From Chitinophaga oryziterrae (GTDB lineage: Bacteria; Bacteroidota; Bacteroidia; Chitinophagales; Chitinophagaceae): a DNA stretch of 64,000 nucleotides. Positions within the stretch are counted from its first letter, which is position 1. Each line of letters begins with the position of its first letter. The notes beneath the pieces are model-generated. The model searched no databases, had not been told where the DNA came from, and worked only from the letters and a program-made list of their open reading frames with translations. The DNA is taken from assembly GCF_009758125.1 (NCBI RefSeq), contig NZ_WRXO01000006.1:124001-188000 (forward strand), given 5' to 3'. Below, in pieces: positions 18,967 to 27,305 of the stretch. The position numbers and the translations under genes are program-made.

Positions 18967-19001
18967 CCATTTTGCCCAAAAAACACGTTATAAAGAGAAA
19001 T

Positions 19002-19772
19002 ATGAAGTTCGAATCCATGTCACAGCGTCACGCCTACATATTGGAAAGGTTAGAATCAGAAGGGAATGTTCGGGTGGCTGATCTGTTTGACGCACTTGAT
19101 GTGTCCGCAGTTACTATCAGGAAGGATCTGAAGATCCTTGAAGATAAAAAACTGTTGTTTCGTACACATGGGAATATCAGCAGAGTCAATCCCTACAGTA
19201 AAGATAGAAGTGTCCTGGAAAAGGAAAATATTTTAGCTGACCAAAAATTTCGTATAGGTAAGAGAGCTGCAGAGATGATAGAGCCCGATGATGCTATTAT
19301 TATCGGCTCGGGTACTACCGTATTATACCTGGCAAAGGCTATTCCGTCGGATTTGAAGCTCACCGTACTCACTTCTGCCATGAATATCTCTATGGCGTTA
19401 TTGGACAAAGCGAATGTTGAAATTGTACAACTGGGAGGGGTCGTTCGCAAAACCTCTACATCCGTTACCGGCAACTATGCAGAAAGCATCCTGGATAACT
19501 TCACCTGCAGCAAACTTTTTTTAGGGGTAGATGGGATAGACCTGGAGCAGGGCTGTACCACTTCAAATATGATGGAAGCCCTGCTGAATAAAGCCATGAT
19601 CCGTACGGCACAAAAAACGATCATACTCACCGATTCCTCTAAATTCGGTCGCCGGGGATTCGGAAAGATCTGCCCTTTAAATGATATAGATCAGATCATC
19701 ACCGACAATGGTGTCAGTAACACCATGGTGCGTGAACTAGAAAACCAGGGCATAGAAGTGATTATTGTGTAA
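19002..19772 (+). CDS. DeoR/GlpR-family transcriptional regulator
   Basis: 256 residues from the ATG at 19002; the frame reaches a TTG at 18957 but that start is unlikely. The N-terminal winged helix (about 1-60) contains the DeoR signature RVADLFDALDVSAVTIRKDLKIL. The C-terminal DeoRC sensor domain has SGTTVLYLAKAI and the KLFLGVDGIDLEQGCTT block. Divergent placement from glpDKF makes it the probable repressor of glycerol use, with glycerol 3-phosphate as ligand by analogy to GlpR. It converges with pduO, whose stop overlaps its 3' end by 11 bp. Confidence 0.88.
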   Translation: MKFESMSQRHAYILERLESEGNVRVADLFDALDVSAVTIRKDLKILEDKKLLFRTHGNISRVNPYSKDRSVLEKENILADQKFRIGKRAAEMIEPDDAIIIGSGTTVLYLAKAIPSDLKLTVLTSAMNISMALLDKANVEIVQLGGVVRKTSTSVTGNYAESILDNFTCSKLFLGVDGIDLEQGCTTSNMMEALLNKAMIRTAQKTIILTDSSKFGRRGFGKICPLNDIDQIITDNGVSNTMVRELENQGIEVIIV

Positions 19773-20340
19773 TATTCTTCTTCTTGTATAAAAACAGCTG
19801 CCATTTCTCTTCGGCTACACCGGCTTTATCCATCTCTGCACGACCTAATATAAAAAACAGGTCAGACAAACGGTTGATATAAGCAGGGATATAATCATCC
19901 ACAGTATCTGCTTTCATAAGCGTTACCAGCAGTCGTTCCCCTCTGCGCATCTGCGTTCTTACCACATGACACAGGGCAGATATTTCATTACCACCAGGCA
20001 GTAAGAAATAATCGGATTTGCTGGTCATCGCTGCCTCTAATTCATCTATCCACTGCTCGCAGAATGCTGCTCCGTCTACCGGTTTCGGATTAGGGTTTTC
20101 CTTTTTGCAATCAGACGGACGTGCCAGATGAGACATCATATCCATCATATCTTTCTGGATCTTCATCAGATTAGGCTGCCATTCATGCTCGTTACCTAAC
20201 TTAGCACGTAACAGGCCAATAGTGGAGTTCACCTCATCCAATGTGCCATAACAATTTACACGTACATCGTCTTTGTCTACGCGACTACCACCAAATAATG
20301 CGGTAGTACCTTTATCCCCTTTTTTAGTATATATCTTCAT
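19762..20340 (-). CDS. pduO: ATP:cob(I)alamin adenosyltransferase (PduO type)
   Basis: 192 residues with the N-terminal KKGDKGTTALFGGSRVDKDD ATP-binding motif and YGTLDEVNSTIGLLRA, followed by LPGG and RRGERLLVTL helices. It adds the 5'-deoxyadenosyl ligand to cob(I)alamin or cobyrinate diamide to give the coenzyme form. It is the last gene of the long minus-strand B12 run and overlaps the phosphatase gene upstream by 4 bp (ATGA-type coupling). Confidence 0.94.
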   Translation of the reverse strand: MKIYTKKGDKGTTALFGGSRVDKDDVRVNCYGTLDEVNSTIGLLRAKLGNEHEWQPNLMKIQKDMMDMMSHLARPSDCKKENPNPKPVDGAAFCEQWIDELEAAMTSKSDYFLLPGGNEISALCHVVRTQMRRGERLLVTLMKADTVDDYIPAYINRLSDLFFILGRAEMDKAGVAEEKWQLFLYKKKNITQ

Positions 20341-20834
20341 AGCTTAAAAGTATAAATTCCACCAAAATCTACCTTTTCCATCATGATCTGATGTAAAGGA
20401 ATGTGATTGAATAAATGCATGGCACAGCGGATAACCCCCGCATGTGTGACAATAATTATTTTTTTATAAGAGGATGATTTTACCTCATCAATAAATCCGC
20501 TTACTCTTTCTAATAACGTTATTAATGATTCTCCGTTAGGCGGGGATAAATGGATGTAATCCTCTCCCCATACCCGTAAGGCGGCTTCATCGATCTCATC
20601 CCATTTCTTTCCTTCCCAGTCCCCGAAATGTAGTTCCATTAAACGGGCATCGGTAACAGGAGAGGGGGATAGTTGTTTTGCTAATGCGGTACACCTGAGT
20701 AACGGGCTACTATACACTATATCAGCAATGATAACAGGCAGATAAGGCTCATCAGGGACCGGTACGTCCAGTTGCCCGTAACAGATACCCGCTGCTATAA
20801 CAGGCTTAATATGTCTTATAAAAGAAATCTCCAT
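20337..20834 (-). CDS. cobC: Alpha-ribazole phosphatase (histidine phosphatase family)
   Basis: 165 residues. The histidine phosphatase signature is RHIKP (H8) near the N-terminus; the second histidine sits in IIVTHAGVIRC (about 127-137). Acidic HFGDWEGKKWDEI is typical of the CobC group. It removes the 5'-phosphate of alpha-ribazole phosphate or adenosylcobalamin phosphate in nucleotide-loop assembly. It overlaps cobS by 19 bp, which is longer than the 4-bp overlaps elsewhere in the run. Confidence 0.85.
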   Translation of the reverse strand: MEISFIRHIKPVIAAGICYGQLDVPVPDEPYLPVIIADIVYSSPLLRCTALAKQLSPSPVTDARLMELHFGDWEGKKWDEIDEAALRVWGEDYIHLSPPNGESLITLLERVSGFIDEVKSSSYKKIIIVTHAGVIRCAMHLFNHIPLHQIMMEKVDFGGIYTFKL

Positions 20835-21661
20835 AACGCCAATACTGATAAATAAAACACCAGTTCATTCAATTGCTGTGTAGCGCCTAAACAATCGCCT
20901 GTATATCCGCCGATCCACTTCTTAAAATACCAGCCCAGATAAAGTGTTAATAATCCACAGGGGATCACACTTAAAAACAGATATGCGTTAAAGTGAAATG
21001 CCAATACTGCAATAAATAATGGCAACAGCCCGGTTATAATGGCTGTAAATAGCCCCCACCAACTGATCTGTGTTGCTAATGGTTTTATTTTAGACAGATC
21101 GTCTTCCCTTGAATAATGCATGAACCGCAAAAAGAAAACAGGCATGGTCCTGCTCACTGAATGCGCGGCTACATATAATATCAGTGTATCTGCGAGGTTC
21201 GTAATAAGAATATCTGTTCGTTTAGTAGCAAGAGGATCAGATAGCTTCGTAAGAAGTGTATCCGTCAGTTTAGTCACAAGCGTAACTTTCAATCCAAGTA
21301 CTACAATCAGTGCAATAACCCCGTAAGCGCCTACCCGTGAATCTTTCATGATCTCCAGTATACGCTCTTTCGTCCATCCACCACCAAAACCGTCTGCCAC
21401 ATCAGCTAATCCATCTTCGTGGAAAGCGCCGGTAACCAGTAAGGTAGCTCCCAGAGAAAGGAAAGACGCAATCCAGGGATCCTTAAAAAGGAAGAAAGCG
21501 CCATAATAGGTCAGCGCACCTGTCAACCCCACTATAATCCCTACCAGGGGAAAATAACGGCTCGATTTATTAAGATCTGTCACACCAATATTTTTTGGCA
21601 CAGGTATCCGTGTAAAGAACATCAATGCTGTCAGGAATACGCGTATTTCTCTTTTAATCAT
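20816..21661 (-). CDS. cobS: Adenosylcobinamide-GDP ribazoletransferase with octapeptide-repeat insert
   Basis: 281 residues, multi-pass inner-membrane enzyme joining adenosylcobinamide-GDP and alpha-ribazole. The active-site region FHEDGLADVADGFGGGWTKERILEIMKDSRVGAYG is intact at about 80-114 (Asp-rich DGLADxxDG). Residues 128-159 are unusual: four tandem octapeptides LVTKLTDT, LLTKLSDP, LATKRTDI and LITNLADT, mirrored in the DNA as four 24-bp repeats. The usual enzyme is about 245-260 residues, so this looks like an in-frame insertion between membrane helices. It overlaps cobT by 4 bp. Confidence 0.9.
   Translation of the reverse strand: MIKREIRVFLTALMFFTRIPVPKNIGVTDLNKSSRYFPLVGIIVGLTGALTYYGAFFLFKDPWIASFLSLGATLLVTGAFHEDGLADVADGFGGGWTKERILEIMKDSRVGAYGVIALIVVLGLKVTLVTKLTDTLLTKLSDPLATKRTDILITNLADTLILYVAAHSVSRTMPVFFLRFMHYSREDDLSKIKPLATQISWWGLFTAIITGLLPLFIAVLAFHFNAYLFLSVIPCGLLTLYLGWYFKKWIGGYTGDCLGATQQLNELVFYLSVLALWRFLL
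21185..21280 (-). repeat. Four degenerate 24-bp tandem repeats inside cobS
   Basis: Four in-frame 24-bp units encode the consensus L-x-T-K-x-[TS]-D-x. The units share about 55-70 percent of bases, so they are old or diverging. All keep the L1, D7 and a T at position 3. Confidence 0.8.
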
Positions 21662-22698
21662 GCTTTATTAGATACACCGGCAGATTCAAAACTGGCCATT
21701 TCATTTAAAAAATTTACTGCTGATTTTATAAGAGGATAAGCCACTGCGGCGCCGGTCCCTTCACCTAATCTCATTCCCAGATGTAATACCGGTTCTGCTT
21801 TTAGCTTTTTCAGCATTAAAGCATGGCCCTGTTCATCCGACTGGTGAGAGAAAATACAATAGTCCAGTACATTTGTATCAATACCTGCTGCGACCAGTAA
21901 TGCAGCAGTAGTAATGAACCCATCTACCAGTATGACCATTTTCAGCTCCGCTGCTTTTAACATCGCTCCGCATATCATCGCTATCTCAAAACCACCAAAG
22001 GTTTTCAATATATTAAAAGGCGTTTTATCCAGATTGGCATGATAGTCCATCGCTGCTGTCAGCACGGCTGTTTTCTTCTTCAACCCTTCATCGTTCAACC
22101 CTGTACCTCTGCCAATGCATTGTTCCAGTGGTAATTCACATAACAGGCTCATGATAATAGCTGCAGAAGAAGTGTTACCTATTCCCATCTCACCAAAACC
22201 AATCACATTACATCCTTCTGCACAGATCTCCTTCACTATAGCGGCTCCTTTATCAATAGCCGTACTGCATTCGGCTTCGCTCATAGCATCCCCGGTCAGA
22301 TAACTTTTTGTACCATGACCCACCTTCGCATTGATCAGATCAGGATGTGCTTCAAAATTAAAGTTCACACCGGCGTCCACTACTTTTATAGCAATTCCGT
22401 TCTGACGGGAGAATACATTAATGCCCGCACCTCCCTGCAAAAAGTTATACACCATCTGGTAAGTAACTTCCTGGGGATAAGGACTTACACCTTCTTTAGC
22501 TATCCCATGATCACCTGCAAATACGACAATAGCAGGATGATGCAGGGCCGGCGCTAACGTATCCTGTATACAGCCGACCTGTAATGCTATTTTCTCTAAC
22601 ACACCTAACGCTCCAAGTGGTTTGGTCTTGTAGTTGATCTTATGTGTTAATGCCGCTGCCGTATTGCTATTAACGGGTTGAATGTCGAATGTGTTCAT
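21658..22698 (-). CDS. cobT: Nicotinate-nucleotide:dimethylbenzimidazole phosphoribosyltransferase
   Basis: 346 residues from the ATG at 22698; the frame extends 22 codons further into the cobU region but MNTFDIQPVNSN is the natural start. It has KTKPLGALGVLEKIALQVG, the VFAGDHGIAKEGVSPYP block, IGFGEMGIGNTSSAAI and the C-terminal GMRLGEGTGAAVA with the catalytic glutamate. It makes alpha-ribazole phosphate from DMB, which BluB in the same run can supply. It overlaps cobS by 4 bp. Confidence 0.95.
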   Translation of the reverse strand: MNTFDIQPVNSNTAAALTHKINYKTKPLGALGVLEKIALQVGCIQDTLAPALHHPAIVVFAGDHGIAKEGVSPYPQEVTYQMVYNFLQGGAGINVFSRQNGIAIKVVDAGVNFNFEAHPDLINAKVGHGTKSYLTGDAMSEAECSTAIDKGAAIVKEICAEGCNVIGFGEMGIGNTSSAAIIMSLLCELPLEQCIGRGTGLNDEGLKKKTAVLTAAMDYHANLDKTPFNILKTFGGFEIAMICGAMLKAAELKMVILVDGFITTAALLVAAGIDTNVLDYCIFSHQSDEQGHALMLKKLKAEPVLHLGMRLGEGTGAAVAYPLIKSAVNFLNEMASFESAGVSNKA

Positions 22699-22702
22699 TT
22701 GT

Positions 22703-23206
22703 CTATTTAATTTTAACCGGGATACCGGATACCATAAAAGTAGCGCTGTCCGCTTTCTGTGCAATATATTGATTCATCCATCCCTGCAGGTCCGTGAATT
22801 TACGGCCCATATCAGTAGCTGCATGAATACCCATACCTATTTCATTAGAGATAATGATCAGCTGCATTTCCTGTTTGATAAAGGTATCAAACTCCTCCTT
22901 TGCTTCATTAAGAGAAACTGTGAGATCATAATTAGTATCTGTAAAGAAATTAGTCAGCCATAATGTTACACAATCCAGCACGACTGTCTTATTGGAAAGA
23001 GATAGTTTACTCAGTTCCTTTTCTTCCTCTATATTCTCCCAGGATGTATCCCTTTCACTTTTATGCCTTTCTATCCGGGCTTTATGCCCTTCATCCCAGA
23101 TCCTTGAAGTGGCCAGATACACAGGTTTGTCAGATAACGATCTCGCTAACTGTAATGCGTAATTGGTTTTACCGGACCTTTGGCCGCCTGATATATAATG
23201 GATCAT
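22703..23206 (-). CDS. cobU: Adenosylcobinamide kinase / GTP:phosphate guanylyltransferase
   Basis: 167 residues, complete CobU. The P-loop GGQRSGKTNYA is at residues 7-17 and the guanylylation region RIERHKSERDTSW follows near 44-56. VVLDCVTLWLTNFF and LIIISNEIGMGIH are typical CobU blocks. It phosphorylates adenosylcobinamide and activates it with GTP. It overlaps the vWA gene by 4 bp. Confidence 0.93.
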   Translation of the reverse strand: MIHYISGGQRSGKTNYALQLARSLSDKPVYLATSRIWDEGHKARIERHKSERDTSWENIEEEKELSKLSLSNKTVVLDCVTLWLTNFFTDTNYDLTVSLNEAKEEFDTFIKQEMQLIIISNEIGMGIHAATDMGRKFTDLQGWMNQYIAQKADSATFMVSGIPVKIK

Positions 23207-23832
23207 CTGTTTATATGATTATACTTTGCACCAATTGCTGTAGCTAGTTTTTGGGATAACCCCAGCTGAATGAATCCGCTGTCATTATCAATCACTGTGG
23301 CCGATTTTACCTGTTTTAGATAAGCATTATAATAAGAAACAGTGTCTTCAAATGTACCTACATTGATCTTTCCATCCGTGAAAATATACAAATGAGCGTC
23401 AGATCTCATTAATTGATGAACAATAGCAAACCCCGCTTTCATATTGGTTTTGCCACCGGATTTTAATAATGTTACTGTTTGCATTAACTGTTCTGTATCC
23501 ACCGTAAATGAAGATAATAATTGTGCGTCGTCATTACTCAGTGCCACTGCTGCATACAAAATCCTTTTGCCTTTATAATGAGCGATAGTATCCTGTATCA
23601 ATCCTTTTATATAAGCGATCTGCTGGTCTTTTACCATAGATCCGCTGGAATCGATTAAGAAGATAATATGCATCGCTGCTTTAGAGGCATTGCCCCTTAA
23701 TTTCAACGTTACTTTATCTGTTGATAAATAATGCTGAACAGTGGCTAATACATCTACAACTGCTGCTTTAACTAAAGGTTGTTTAACTCCTCTGTAAGCA
23801 ATGATCTTCAATCCTTTTTTAGCACTGGTCAC
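23203..23832 (-). CDS. vWA-domain protein, ChlD/CobT-like chelatase subunit (start uncertain)
   Basis: 209 residues from a GTG at 23832. A von Willebrand A domain has a complete MIDAS: DSSGSM (about 72-77), the Thr loop GGKTNMKAG and IFTDGK. It is expected to bridge the AAA ring to CobN. ChlD-like sequence appears to begin earlier: in the same frame upstream, up to a stop at 23956-23958, the codons read DETLQQYLLKAKSTQQHLKY, resembling the linker before the vWA domain of ChlD, but no ATG, GTG or TTG exists there. That stretch is in the -1 frame relative to the AAA gene it overlaps. A frameshifted AAA-vWA fusion, a sequencing error, or simple use of the GTG are all possible. Confidence 0.8.
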   Translation of the reverse strand: MTSAKKGLKIIAYRGVKQPLVKAAVVDVLATVQHYLSTDKVTLKLRGNASKAAMHIIFLIDSSGSMVKDQQIAYIKGLIQDTIAHYKGKRILYAAVALSNDDAQLLSSFTVDTEQLMQTVTLLKSGGKTNMKAGFAIVHQLMRSDAHLYIFTDGKINVGTFEDTVSYYNAYLKQVKSATVIDNDSGFIQLGLSQKLATAIGAKYNHINR

Positions 23833-23873
23833 AGGCTTCTTGTATTTCAGATGCTGCTGTGTACTCTTCGCCT

Positions 23874-24812
23874 TTAATAAATATTGCTGAAGCGTTTCGT
23901 CTCGCCCTCCTTTTCTTCCTTCGGGGACTGATTCTCCCTGTTCTGCTGAGGACTTTTATTTTGTGAGAAATTTTTAGAACGATGAGATAATACAAAAGCC
24001 ATTACTTTATGTACATCCTCACTATCTGCTTCTTTTTTATCATGATAGGCTGCATGTGCCCTTGCTGCTTTCATTAGCAGTATATCGGCCCGTAGCCCTT
24101 CTACCTGGTATTGTATACAGGCATCCGTAATCTCCTCATGAATAATATCCGGCAGAACAACATGTAATAAATTATTCCTGGCCCTGATAATGCGTTTGGA
24201 TAATAAGACCTCCGACTCATTAAATAATGCGCAAAACGCCGCGGGATCAGCATCGAACAGCAATCGCCTGTTTACGATCTCCATACGGGTGGCCCTGTCC
24301 ATCGGTGTTTTAATGGTCACACTTAACCCAAACCGGTCTAACAGTTGTGGCCTTAATTCACCTTCTTCCGGGTTCATGGTGCCTACTAAGCAGAACTTAC
24401 TTTCCTGCCATTGCGAGATATGGTCCCTTTCCAGGTAATAACCGCCACCGGAAGCTGCATCTAACAATACATCCATCAGGTAATCGTTCAGCAGGTTTAC
24501 CTCATCAATGTACAACACCCCATGATTGGCGGTTGCCAGCAAGCCCTTCCTGATCTCCGTCTTTTTCTCATTGATCAGTGTTTCCAGTTGCACCGTACCT
24601 AACACCCTGTCTTCTGTTGCTCCAATAGGCAGGTTCACAAATGGAAAGCCGGGCATGAGGTTACTCAGTCCGCGTACCGTGGTGGTTTTACCGGTGCCTT
24701 TATCGCCGAGGGCCAACACGCCACCCAGACTCGCATCTATCATGCAAAGTATCAGTGCCAGTTTGAAATCTTCCTGTCCGCTGACAGCCGTAAATGGAAA
24801 AGCCTTCATCAT
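23874..24812 (-). CDS. ChlI/BchI-like AAA+ ATPase, chelatase subunit
   Basis: 312 residues. Walker A is GDKGTGKTT (about 37-45) and Walker B VLYIDEVNLL (about 95-104), with the ChlI-specific insert LGTVQLETLINEKKTEIRKGLL and VGTMNPEEGELRPQLLDRFGL. The C-terminal tail (about 280-312) is charged and low complexity. It should form the ATPase ring of a class I chelatase with the vWA protein and CobN. Its 5' end overlaps the permease gene by 4 bp. Named by fold; a Mg-chelatase role is unlikely because no chlorophyll genes are present. Confidence 0.88.
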   Translation of the reverse strand: MMKAFPFTAVSGQEDFKLALILCMIDASLGGVLALGDKGTGKTTTVRGLSNLMPGFPFVNLPIGATEDRVLGTVQLETLINEKKTEIRKGLLATANHGVLYIDEVNLLNDYLMDVLLDAASGGGYYLERDHISQWQESKFCLVGTMNPEEGELRPQLLDRFGLSVTIKTPMDRATRMEIVNRRLLFDADPAAFCALFNESEVLLSKRIIRARNNLLHVVLPDIIHEEITDACIQYQVEGLRADILLMKAARAHAAYHDKKEADSEDVHKVMAFVLSHRSKNFSQNKSPQQNRENQSPKEEKEGETKRFSNIY

Positions 24813-25504
24813 ATGAAAATATTATAGATCCAGAGACATCCTACTCCAATTGAAAATAAGCCTACAATGGCATTCATCGATTTAAACGCTACCTGGTTCC
24901 GCTCGATGAACCTCGATACAGAGAACGCCAGTACACAGCTATAAGTGGTCATGGCCAGTATAATGCCTGCACTCTGCAACACAATGATCCCGATAGCCGT
25001 GCTGGTGTTCTCAGAGGCTAATACAAGGGCGATCGCACAGGCGCCGCCTGTTCCTGCCAGTCCGTGTAACATGCCTACCCAAAACGACCTGCTAAGCGGG
25101 TTCATTGCGATTTCCTGTCCCTGCCTGCCATGTATATGCAGGGCGTTATTTATATGCTCATGTTCGGCAAATACTTTATGTGCGGCCATCATCTTCTTCA
25201 GCTTATGATTACGCCGGATGGCCGATATCCCCAGCCATATCATCACAGGCCCTACCGCCATTTCTGCATACGCGGAAATATTCAGCGGTAAGGCCGACTT
25301 TAACAGTAAGGCAAAGATGCTGAACAATATCAGGGATAGGGAATGCCCTAATGCCCACTGAGAAGATCGCCATATCAGCCTGGAGGTCCTGATCTTATTA
25401 TTGGCCCTGTCAGACGCGAGTACGGATACGGCGGCCATATGGTCCGGTTCAAAAGAATGTTGTATTCCCAATAATATTGAATCAGCAAATAAGTATCCTA
25501 TCAT
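24809..25504 (-). CDS. NicO/UreH-like nickel-cobalt permease
   Basis: 231 residues with six or seven predicted helices. The metal-binding signature H-x4-D-H occurs as HSFEPDH near residue 17, and a second conserved motif is HGLAGTGGACA. A His-rich loop (EHEHINNALHIHGRQG) lies between the two helical halves. This matches small NicO/RcnA/UreH-like Ni2+/Co2+ transporters. Its position between cbiD and the chelatase AAA gene supports cobalt. Direction (uptake or efflux) cannot be read from the sequence. Confidence 0.75.
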   Translation of the reverse strand: MIGYLFADSILLGIQHSFEPDHMAAVSVLASDRANNKIRTSRLIWRSSQWALGHSLSLILFSIFALLLKSALPLNISAYAEMAVGPVMIWLGISAIRRNHKLKKMMAAHKVFAEHEHINNALHIHGRQGQEIAMNPLSRSFWVGMLHGLAGTGGACAIALVLASENTSTAIGIIVLQSAGIILAMTTYSCVLAFSVSRFIERNQVAFKSMNAIVGLFSIGVGCLWIYNIFI

Positions 25505-26574
25505 ATAATTGTATCATTGGCATCGATCAATAATATCTGTAACGTCACATCCGGAATAATAGCCTGGCAAACTGCATAACATGCAGCCGCCAGTTGCTTA
25601 AAGAATGGTTCTTCCGCAGTAAAAGGAAATATCTCCGTTAAACGCCTCGCCATATTTAAGTCCAGTATGGGTAAACATTGTTCATCACTATATCCGCATG
25701 CTTTTGCCAGGTTGTAAATAAACTGCTTATCCCAGCTCGACTTCCCGCTATGTGTATCCAGTTCTCCCTGGGCCAGTTTAGCTGCTTTCCCCAGCATAAT
25801 GCCCATGGTTACTTTCTCTAAAGAAGAAGCCTTTATTTTATCCAGTGTTTCACCGATCCAGTTACCATATTGTATAAAAGCAAATTCCGGTAAATGAGGA
25901 AAACGTTTTCTCAATATATTCTCCGATCTGCCACCGGAGTTAATCACAATCTCCCTGCATCCATTCGCGATCGCTACATCAATGCCCTGTGTAATACTGG
26001 CTATGTAAGCAGAGGCACTAAACGGTTTCACTATGCCGGTAGTACCTAATATGGAAATCCCGTCTATAATACCGATACGGCTGTTCAACGTCTTCTTAGC
26101 GATCTCTTCTCCATTCACGACAAACACTTCTACATCCACACCTTTATCTATCTTATACTGATGCGTAATAAAATGAACAGCATCTGTGATCATCTTCCTC
26201 GGCACAGGGTTAATAGCCGGTTCTCCTACACCAATAGCCAACCCTGGCAAAGTAACAATACCAACCCCTTTCCCTCTGATGAATCTGACATCACCGGATG
26301 TATTAAAAGATACGGTACAACCTATCGTTGCACCATGTGTTACATCAGGATCATCGCCTGCATCTTTGATGGTGGTACAGGTCGCATTCTTCGTAGTAAA
26401 TGAACTGTTTACCTGAAAGGTCACTTTCTCCCCTAAAGGCAAAGTGATCTCTGTCTCACTAATATCTTTTTGTTGGATGAGCGCCAGTAACGCCGCTTTT
26501 GCACAGGCAGTAGCACAGGCTCCTGTCGTGTATCCCGTTCTTAACGGGCCGGCGGGTATTGGCTGTAAACTCAT
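25501..26574 (-). CDS. cbiD: Cobalt-precorrin-5B C1-methyltransferase
   Basis: 357 residues, full length. Starts with the family signature LRTGYTTGACATACAKAAL (about 11-29), then KDAGDDPDVTHGATI and GKGVGIVTLPGL. CbiD is diagnostic of the early-cobalt-insertion pathway; it methylates C1 using SAM after ring contraction by CbiG. 4-bp overlaps on both sides show tight translational coupling. Confidence 0.96.
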   Translation of the reverse strand: MSLQPIPAGPLRTGYTTGACATACAKAALLALIQQKDISETEITLPLGEKVTFQVNSSFTTKNATCTTIKDAGDDPDVTHGATIGCTVSFNTSGDVRFIRGKGVGIVTLPGLAIGVGEPAINPVPRKMITDAVHFITHQYKIDKGVDVEVFVVNGEEIAKKTLNSRIGIIDGISILGTTGIVKPFSASAYIASITQGIDVAIANGCREIVINSGGRSENILRKRFPHLPEFAFIQYGNWIGETLDKIKASSLEKVTMGIMLGKAAKLAQGELDTHSGKSSWDKQFIYNLAKACGYSDEQCLPILDLNMARRLTEIFPFTAEEPFFKQLAAACYAVCQAIIPDVTLQILLIDANDTII

Positions 26575-27305
26575 TCCAGTATTTTATTTAGTTGAGATAA
26601 AAGCTCTTCTTCATCATATACCGGGAAAAACGTTTTCGGTAATTCCGGCCTTGTAATGATGACGATAGGAATGCCTGCATGTATGGCGGCTGCGATCTTG
26701 ATAAAAAGAAACCCGGAATCCCCGCTTTCCTTTGTAATGATCCCGTCTATATTATACTGATGAATGATAGACAGTTCATGTTGCAGGTCGTCTGTTGGCA
26801 TTTCCAGTATCAGGTCCTTTACGGGAAAACCTGCTTCTTCTGCAATGGCTACTGACCTTGGCAATATCCTGAAAATAGTTGTATGATCAGACCAGTAGGG
26901 CTTTAATTTCTCTATAGTCTGAACACCGGTCAGGGCTAATAAATTATTAACCGGATGATGATGTAAATAGTCTATAGCAGCAGGGTAGGAGGGCAAATAA
27001 TGGATAAGGGGATGAGCGAGTCTTTCCGGATAAGTACGTTCAAAACGTAATACCGGCACATCCGCAGCTTCATAAATGGTCTGATGTAATCCTTCTGCAA
27101 AAGGATGACTGGCATTGATGATGACCTGTACATCCTTTTCCTGGCAAAACGTTGCCAGACTCTCTTTTGTAAAGGCGCCAAAGCGATAGTTCCCCGGTTG
27201 GAAATCAGTTTCAGTTTTAGTTGAATAACAAAACTGATATCCCGCTTCCTCTAGAATACCTGCTACTTTCTTCCCTTCTGTTGTTCCGCCAAATACTAAG
27301 ATCAT
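26571..27305 (-). CDS. cobK: Precorrin-6A / cobalt-precorrin-6A reductase
   Basis: 244 residues with the N-terminal NAD(P)-type motif VFGGTTEGKKVAGIL and INASHPFAEG (about 64-73), both typical of CobK/CbiJ. It reduces the macrocycle before the CbiE/CbiT methylations. In an early-cobalt pathway the enzyme is called CbiJ; the sequence alone cannot separate the two. Coupled by 4-bp overlaps to cbiD and the cbiG-cobM fusion. Confidence 0.9.
   Translation of the reverse strand: MILVFGGTTEGKKVAGILEEAGYQFCYSTKTETDFQPGNYRFGAFTKESLATFCQEKDVQVIINASHPFAEGLHQTIYEAADVPVLRFERTYPERLAHPLIHYLPSYPAAIDYLHHHPVNNLLALTGVQTIEKLKPYWSDHTTIFRILPRSVAIAEEAGFPVKDLILEMPTDDLQHELSIIHQYNIDGIITKESGDSGFLFIKIAAAIHAGIPIVIITRPELPKTFFPVYDEEELLSQLNKILE

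Noticed and set aside
18957..19001. Upstream TTG start for the DeoR-family regulator
   Set aside because: The added residues are not part of the winged-helix domain and overlap the likely promoter; the ATG at 19002 fits the family.
23874..23958. Programmed -1 frameshift heptamer
   Set aside because: The overlap was read base by base; GAAGAAAAGG and ATTTATTAA were considered but neither fits X-XXY-YYZ in the zero frame, so the frame break is reported without a slippery site.
23203..24812. Magnesium chelatase for chlorophyll
   Set aside because: The AAA and vWA subunits are ChlI/ChlD-like, but they sit among cobalamin genes and no chlorophyll biosynthesis genes are present; cobN is the fitting large subunit.
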